A stretch of 64,000 nucleotides of DNA from Absidia repens (lineage: Eukaryota; Mucoromycota; Mucoromycetes; Mucorales; Cunninghamellaceae): NCBI GenBank assembly GCA_002105175.1, contig MCGE01000029.1:62001-126000 (forward strand). The letters are read 5' to 3'. Shown piece by piece: positions 60,149-64,000 of this stretch. The translations under genes were made by a program, and so were the position numbers. The notes under the pieces were generated by a model that worked only from the letters and a program-made list of their open reading frames with translations, made no database searches and was not told where the DNA came from. Numbering within the stretch: position 1 is the stretch's first letter; each line of letters opens with the position of its first letter.

Positions 60149-60837
60149 GTGTTTGTCGCGTCAAATAATGTAAGAGTGGAAAGAGAAGGCAGGAAAAAAT
60201 AAATTAAAACAGGGCCGAGTGGAGTTTTTGACCTATTAATTTTTCTCAGGCGGATTTCCGCTTACCAAATTGAGGAACCCACGAAAGACGATTTGGCATA
60301 TGCAGAAGGATAAAATTCATCCTAGCAACCCCTATAACTCCAAAAAATAAAAAATAAAACATAAATTGAAAAACTACGATCTAGTAAGTTTTTTCATGTA
60401 TTAGTTGATCAAATATCCGAGTACAGGTTATACAGCATGAAATATAAACGACAAGAGTGATACTTCAAAAAAAAAAATATTACTTGATAAATGAGAATAT
60501 ACTAAATAAAATTTGTCGCAACCATCGCAAGAGCAGAGCATATCGCTACAGTATGTATGATAGCAGTTCTCGTTCAATTTCCAGTCACATAGCATAACGA
60601 CAGTATAACAGACTTGAGGCACTGGAAAACGGGAAGTATGCGTCTCAAAAATCTTTCTGGGCGCGGCCCGAATTAATTTATTTCCAGGCTTAAAAGCATA
60701 GGCCTGGGCAAGAGAAAAGCCTTTCATTCGAAACAGGGCGATGGTCGGGAATTGAATATTCAAATATTTTATTCAAAAAAAAAAAAACGTCCTCTCTTCC
60801 TTTTCGCTTAGAATATTAAAACCTTCACCATTCCGCC
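60149..60837. promoter_or_regulatory. Divergent promoter region
   Basis: Between the carboxyltransferase (minus) and the OCIA-like gene (plus). AT-rich, with a 111-codon minus frame (60428-60763) that has no family resemblance. Pyrimidine-rich near 60790-60835 before the plus-strand start. Confidence 0.45.
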
Positions 60838-62094
60838 ATGGCAGCAATCAACGATAAAGTATACGCTCGCGTGCATGAAAAAGCGAAGGAACACCAATTG
60901 ACCGAGCAAGAAATCAAAGCTATTGATACAGCAAGACAACAACTCAACTCCCATGGTAAGCGAGCATTTGTCTATTTTGTGCATAAGAACTGAAAACCTT
61001 TTTCTTTTTCTTTTAGCATCTTTGGGCGGGTTTACTGGTGCTTCGGCTGCTTTCATCATAGGTAATTTTTTTTTTATATCAAGTCTTAAGATCCAGTTTT
61101 TTTTTCTTGGTTTCTGATTGTACTTTTATACTTCTCTTAGGAAAACGAAAAAAATTCAATCCTTTGGGTCTATTGGCACTCGCTGGCGGTGGTTACCTCA
61201 TGGGCTCCCAGGTTGGTTTGATAATCGGTGCTTTAGCTGGTGTCAATACGATTAAGGCGTTACCCAATCCACAACGACTAGTGAACGTTATTCGTGAAGT
61301 ACAGTAAGTATACATTGAGACACGGCCAAACGCATATCATCGTGTCTGACTTGCTTCCTTTTTTTTTGTCCGTGTAGACTAGAAACCCTAAATGCTCGTG
61401 GTGGTCCATTACCAAAAGGACCTGCGTCTGGTACAGGTCGGGCAAGTCCAATTAACGACACTGCATCAACATATCCATCCCTATCTTCGCCATCACAATC
61501 TCAATCTACACAAATGCAACCAGACGATTCCTTTGCTTCAGAGGACCCTGCACTTCATGGCGGGTACACAAGACCAGGGTCTGAATTCCAGACTGACCAA
61601 GGTAAGTGAAATACATCTATACACTGTATCTCCATCTTTGGTGGAAGACACTCATACACACAAATCGGTTAACCCTCTCTCTCTCTCTCTCTCTCTTTCG
61701 TACACATACACATATTTTATTCTATTCTATTATTATAGCTGTCCAAGTGCAACAACAAAACGGATGGAATACAAATCGACAGCAGTCATCGGCATCAACG
61801 AAACAATCGTCCTGGCAGCAACAACAACAACAATCGACATCGTCATCCACAACTCAGCCTAGTAAATGGGATCAAATCAGGTCAGAAAATCTCCCTAATT
61901 CAGCATGGACAAGAATTCGACAACAAGCTGCTGACCGACGCACGGACGCCAAAAGCATCGAACAGGCCAAGGCTCAACGGGTAGTGGCTCTCAAGGAACG
62001 TGAAGCTAGTTTTGATGATCTGCCCCGAACAAGAGAAGAAGCCGAACGACGTACCACTGGCCGACGCAATCAATGGGGTGACATGGCTGAATGA
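60838..62094 (+). CDS. OCIA-domain-like protein
   Basis: Five exons (60838-60955, 61017-61061, 61141-61303, 61378-61601, 61739-62094) give 301 residues. The N-terminal part has HQLTEQEIKAIDTARQQLNS, then two Gly/Ala-rich hydrophobic segments (GGFTGASAAFIIG and LGLLALAGGGYLMGSQVGLI), and a short charged stretch ending NVIREVQ. This is the order seen in OCIA proteins, which sit at endosomal and mitochondrial membranes. The middle is Ser/Gln-rich. The C-terminus has SKWDQIRSENLPNSAWTRIR, a charged helix and NQWGDMAE, similar in spirit to the OCIAD ending KYGDTWDE. The family call is tentative. The gene structure is well supported by splice phases. Confidence 0.7.
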
Positions 62095-62502
62095 AAATAG
62101 GACATGATGGCGACTAGCTGTTTGTTTGTTTGTTTGTTTTTTGTTTTTTGTTTTTTTTGTAGAAATATAGTATAGTTTAGACTTTTTTTTTTGCATTATA
62201 TCTTTTGTATATTATTTTTCTTTTTTAATGAATGGGTCTGTAGTACACTATAGTATTTAAATAAAACATTGAAGACATATTTTGATTTATTTGATAAAAA
62301 AATAAAGGCATATTTTGATCATACACAAAAGACTATCCAGGATTTTATTATTTGGTCAAAAACATACATGAAGCTGACGGGGACTATACTATGTGTGTGT
62401 GTTTGTGTAATTGAAAGGGAGAAAGGGAGAGATAGAAAATGGAGGCTAAGGTGATGTAGGCGATGAGTCAAATAGGTACTTGGTTCATGCTACCCGCCAT
62501 TT
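62095..62502. other. 3' flank of the OCIA-like gene
   Basis: Holds T-rich 3' untranslated sequence with AATAAA sites near 62260. It ends next to the pseudogene on the opposite strand. Confidence 0.5.
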
Positions 62503-62992
62503 TCAAACGGGTTCAAAGACTTTGGACTTGTTATCAGTGATTGATAGAAACAAATCATTGTATTGACCATCATTAAATTGGAATAGCGTTTGTGGTCCGT
62601 CGTGTTCCTGAATAATGTATATATAAACAAGAGGGATAGGAGGGATTAAATCAAAATGGTCATCATCAGCGTTGTTCATAGGGTAAACCTTTTGTTTGAT
62701 CTTGATATAATCCAGTATTCGAAGCGACGGTATCTTGTATATGACATTGGATCAATAATGTTCTTTCTTGGTTACAAAATTTTCAGCACTAAGTGATGCA
62801 CTGAGTTAAGGCTAGCCAAAGGTTCAATATCACTAGGTTCCTGGATCGCATTGTTAGTACATCAGTATGCTAAACTACATGAATAAAGAGACGTGCCTGT
62901 ACAGTCTATTCTTCATCATACATACCACGCAAGACTAATTCACGATCCTTGAGAGGATTTATATGAGTAATGGGGTCAATGATGAGATATAC
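62503..62992 (-). pseudogene. U2 snRNP A' (Lea1/SNRPA1-type) pseudogene
   Basis: Minus-strand fragments match two separate parts of the leucine-rich U2A' splicing protein. The first (62992-62926) reads THINPLKDRELVLRG, the family's N-terminal motif. The second (62840-62688) reads DIEPLASLNSVHHLVLK, then VTKKEHY, then SNVIYKIPSLRILDYIKIKQ, the last repeat and cap. The second has a 1-nt deletion-type frameshift near 62776-62783 and a TGA at 62752-62754 inside HY-SNV. About 90 residues of the middle repeats are missing, replaced by an 85-nt intron-like space with GTATGT donor, TACTAAC and CAG. Splicing it gives an immediate stop. The frame continues past the homology to a stop at 62503 through unrelated sequence. 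Confidence 0.72.
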
Positions 62993-63203
62993 TATGAGGA
63001 GAATGAGAAAAAAAGGAAAAGGACAAGAAAGACTGGAAGACGGGTCGCTGGTAAAAACAAGTATATATACAAACAAATCAAACACCGCTGTCTATCAAGC
63101 ATGAAAAAAAAAAAAAAAAAACCATTTTATTATGCAAAAAAGGGGGGAGATGAGGATAATCTAATCTAGATAGGTATATAAAAAAAAAATCAAATATGAT
63201 AAA

Positions 63204-64000
63204 CTATGCTAAAGGACAAACGAATCCACCAGTAGCAGGGGCCACCATGACAGTTGGCTTGTACCCGAAAACGTCCAAACCCCATATATGGAGAGTCACC
63301 CAGAATAAAAGAGAAAGAGATTCATGTTCCTTGGTGGAGGTAGCAGCAGCTGGTGGCGGAGCTGGTGGAGGAGAGGTCGATATTGTCTGGTTGCTGTTGG
63401 TGTTGCTGCCATTCGTCGCCATTGTATGATTGGTTGCGTTATTGGTATTATGCTGATCCATCGGTGTAGTTGTCATAGTGCCATTTCCATCACCACGAGC
63501 CATCAAAAGAGACCGCCGTTTCATTGTTGGAGAAGATGTAACACATGCTTTCTTGAGACTTGAAAATGTGGTATCCGACACATCCCGCGCTTGATAATCC
63601 AAGTAGACACCCATTTGGACAGTGGAGATAGCACGAGGATCCAAAACCACAGATTCAGGATGATCATTCTGAAAACCCTTTCCGACCACATTTCCAGTCA
63701 AGGCATCTTTTACCAAAAGGTGGAATTGGACCAAACGGGTAGGGAGAAGCCAGTTTTGTCGATTGTCTACCGTGAAGTTCACCATCCATTGACTTTCAAA
63801 TTGCACATTGCCCAGCATGGCCCCTTGGCTCGTTTCGGTCACCTTGGCGGGAGAGAGTAACGACGCACCTTCAATTCGGATCAACGGCGTTCGTGGCCAA
63901 AAGATAGATGAGAGGATGATCAGAAAGAGTGTGGATAAAAATAATGCAAATACTCGCCATCTTCTTCCGCATGTCCTTTGCTGTTGCTGTTGCTGTTGCT
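63204..64000 (-). CDS. Single-pass membrane protein, 5' end outside the window (LEA-2-like, tentative)
   Basis: Truncated at the right edge, where the frame is still open. From the edge inward: a polyQ tract, a basic RTCGRRWR patch, one membrane anchor (VFALFLSTLFLIILSSIFWP), then a beta-rich extracytoplasmic region beginning PLIRIEGASLL with GNVQFESQWMVNFTVDNRQN, FHLLVKDALTGNVVGKG and ARDVSDTTFSS. A Thr/Asn/Pro-rich linker follows, and the end is LSLLFWVTLHIWGLDVFGY with GGFVCPLA. The layout is that of a type II protein with a LEA14/LEA-2-like domain, as in several fungal vacuolar membrane proteins, but the family call is tentative. The protein reaches its stop at 63204 without further introns in view. 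Confidence 0.75.
   Translation of the reverse strand, partial: QQQQQQQRTCGRRWRVFALFLSTLFLIILSSIFWPRTPLIRIEGASLLSPAKVTETSQGAMLGNVQFESQWMVNFTVDNRQNWLLPTRLVQFHLLVKDALTGNVVGKGFQNDHPESVVLDPRAISTVQMGVYLDYQARDVSDTTFSSLKKACVTSSPTMKRRSLLMARGDGNGTMTTTPMDQHNTNNATNHTMATNGSNTNSNQTISTSPPPAPPPAAATSTKEHESLSLLFWVTLHIWGLDVFGYKPTVMVAPATGGFVCPLA

Overview
The window is nuclear DNA from an early-diverging filamentous fungus, most likely Mucoromycota (Mucorales-like). The evidence is AT-rich intergenic DNA, genes broken by many 50-180 nt GT-AG introns, long homopolymer tracts, Ser/Gln/Asn-rich regulatory proteins, and family members in their fungal form (copper-fist factor, Erf4, ubiquitin-eL40 fusion, Atp17, RTC4-like protein). 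No species can be named from sequence alone. Exon joins were set by hand from splice consensus, reading phase and family similarity. Joins in recognised families are firm; those in unrecognised proteins are weaker.

Layout. 1-2.0 kb: intergenic DNA with a dispersed repeat copy. 2.1-10.3 kb: an AAAP amino-acid transporter (-), a copper-fist transcription factor (+) and a Q-rich unknown protein (-). 11-16.7 kb: housekeeping genes, namely V-ATPase subunit c (-), Erf4-type palmitoyltransferase partner (-), ubiquitin-eL40 (+) and Ran GTPase (-). 17.4-25.7 kb: a Ser-rich unknown protein (+), a Gcn4-like bZIP factor with a uORF-rich leader (+), an RTC4-like protein (+) and ATP synthase subunit f (-). 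26-36.9 kb: a gene-poor island with several repeat copies, two small putative genes and a GPCR-like receptor (+). 36.9-44.6 kb: a large Ser/Thr kinase (-) and a low-complexity protein whose start codon may sit in its own exon (+). 45.2-60.1 kb: six consecutive minus-strand units, five of them genes (RING protein, Rex1 exonuclease, peroxisomal acyl-CoA oxidase, RluA-type pseudouridine synthase, biotin-dependent carboxyltransferase) and one a repeat copy. 60.8-64 kb: an OCIA-like protein (+), a broken U2 snRNP A' gene (-) and a membrane protein running off the right edge (-).

The genes form no single pathway. Themes are nutrient and stress regulation (copper-fist factor, Gcn4-like factor, amino-acid transporter, GPCR-like receptor, kinase), membrane energisation (V-ATPase c, ATP synthase f), acyl-CoA metabolism (oxidase, carboxyltransferase) and RNA processing (Rex1, pseudouridine synthase, U2A' relic).

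The most unusual items are a roughly 0.9-1.5 kb non-coding repeat family present at least seven times in both orientations, a U2A' pseudogene, an apparently intact two-exon small gene between two repeat copies, and two leaders with upstream ORFs.
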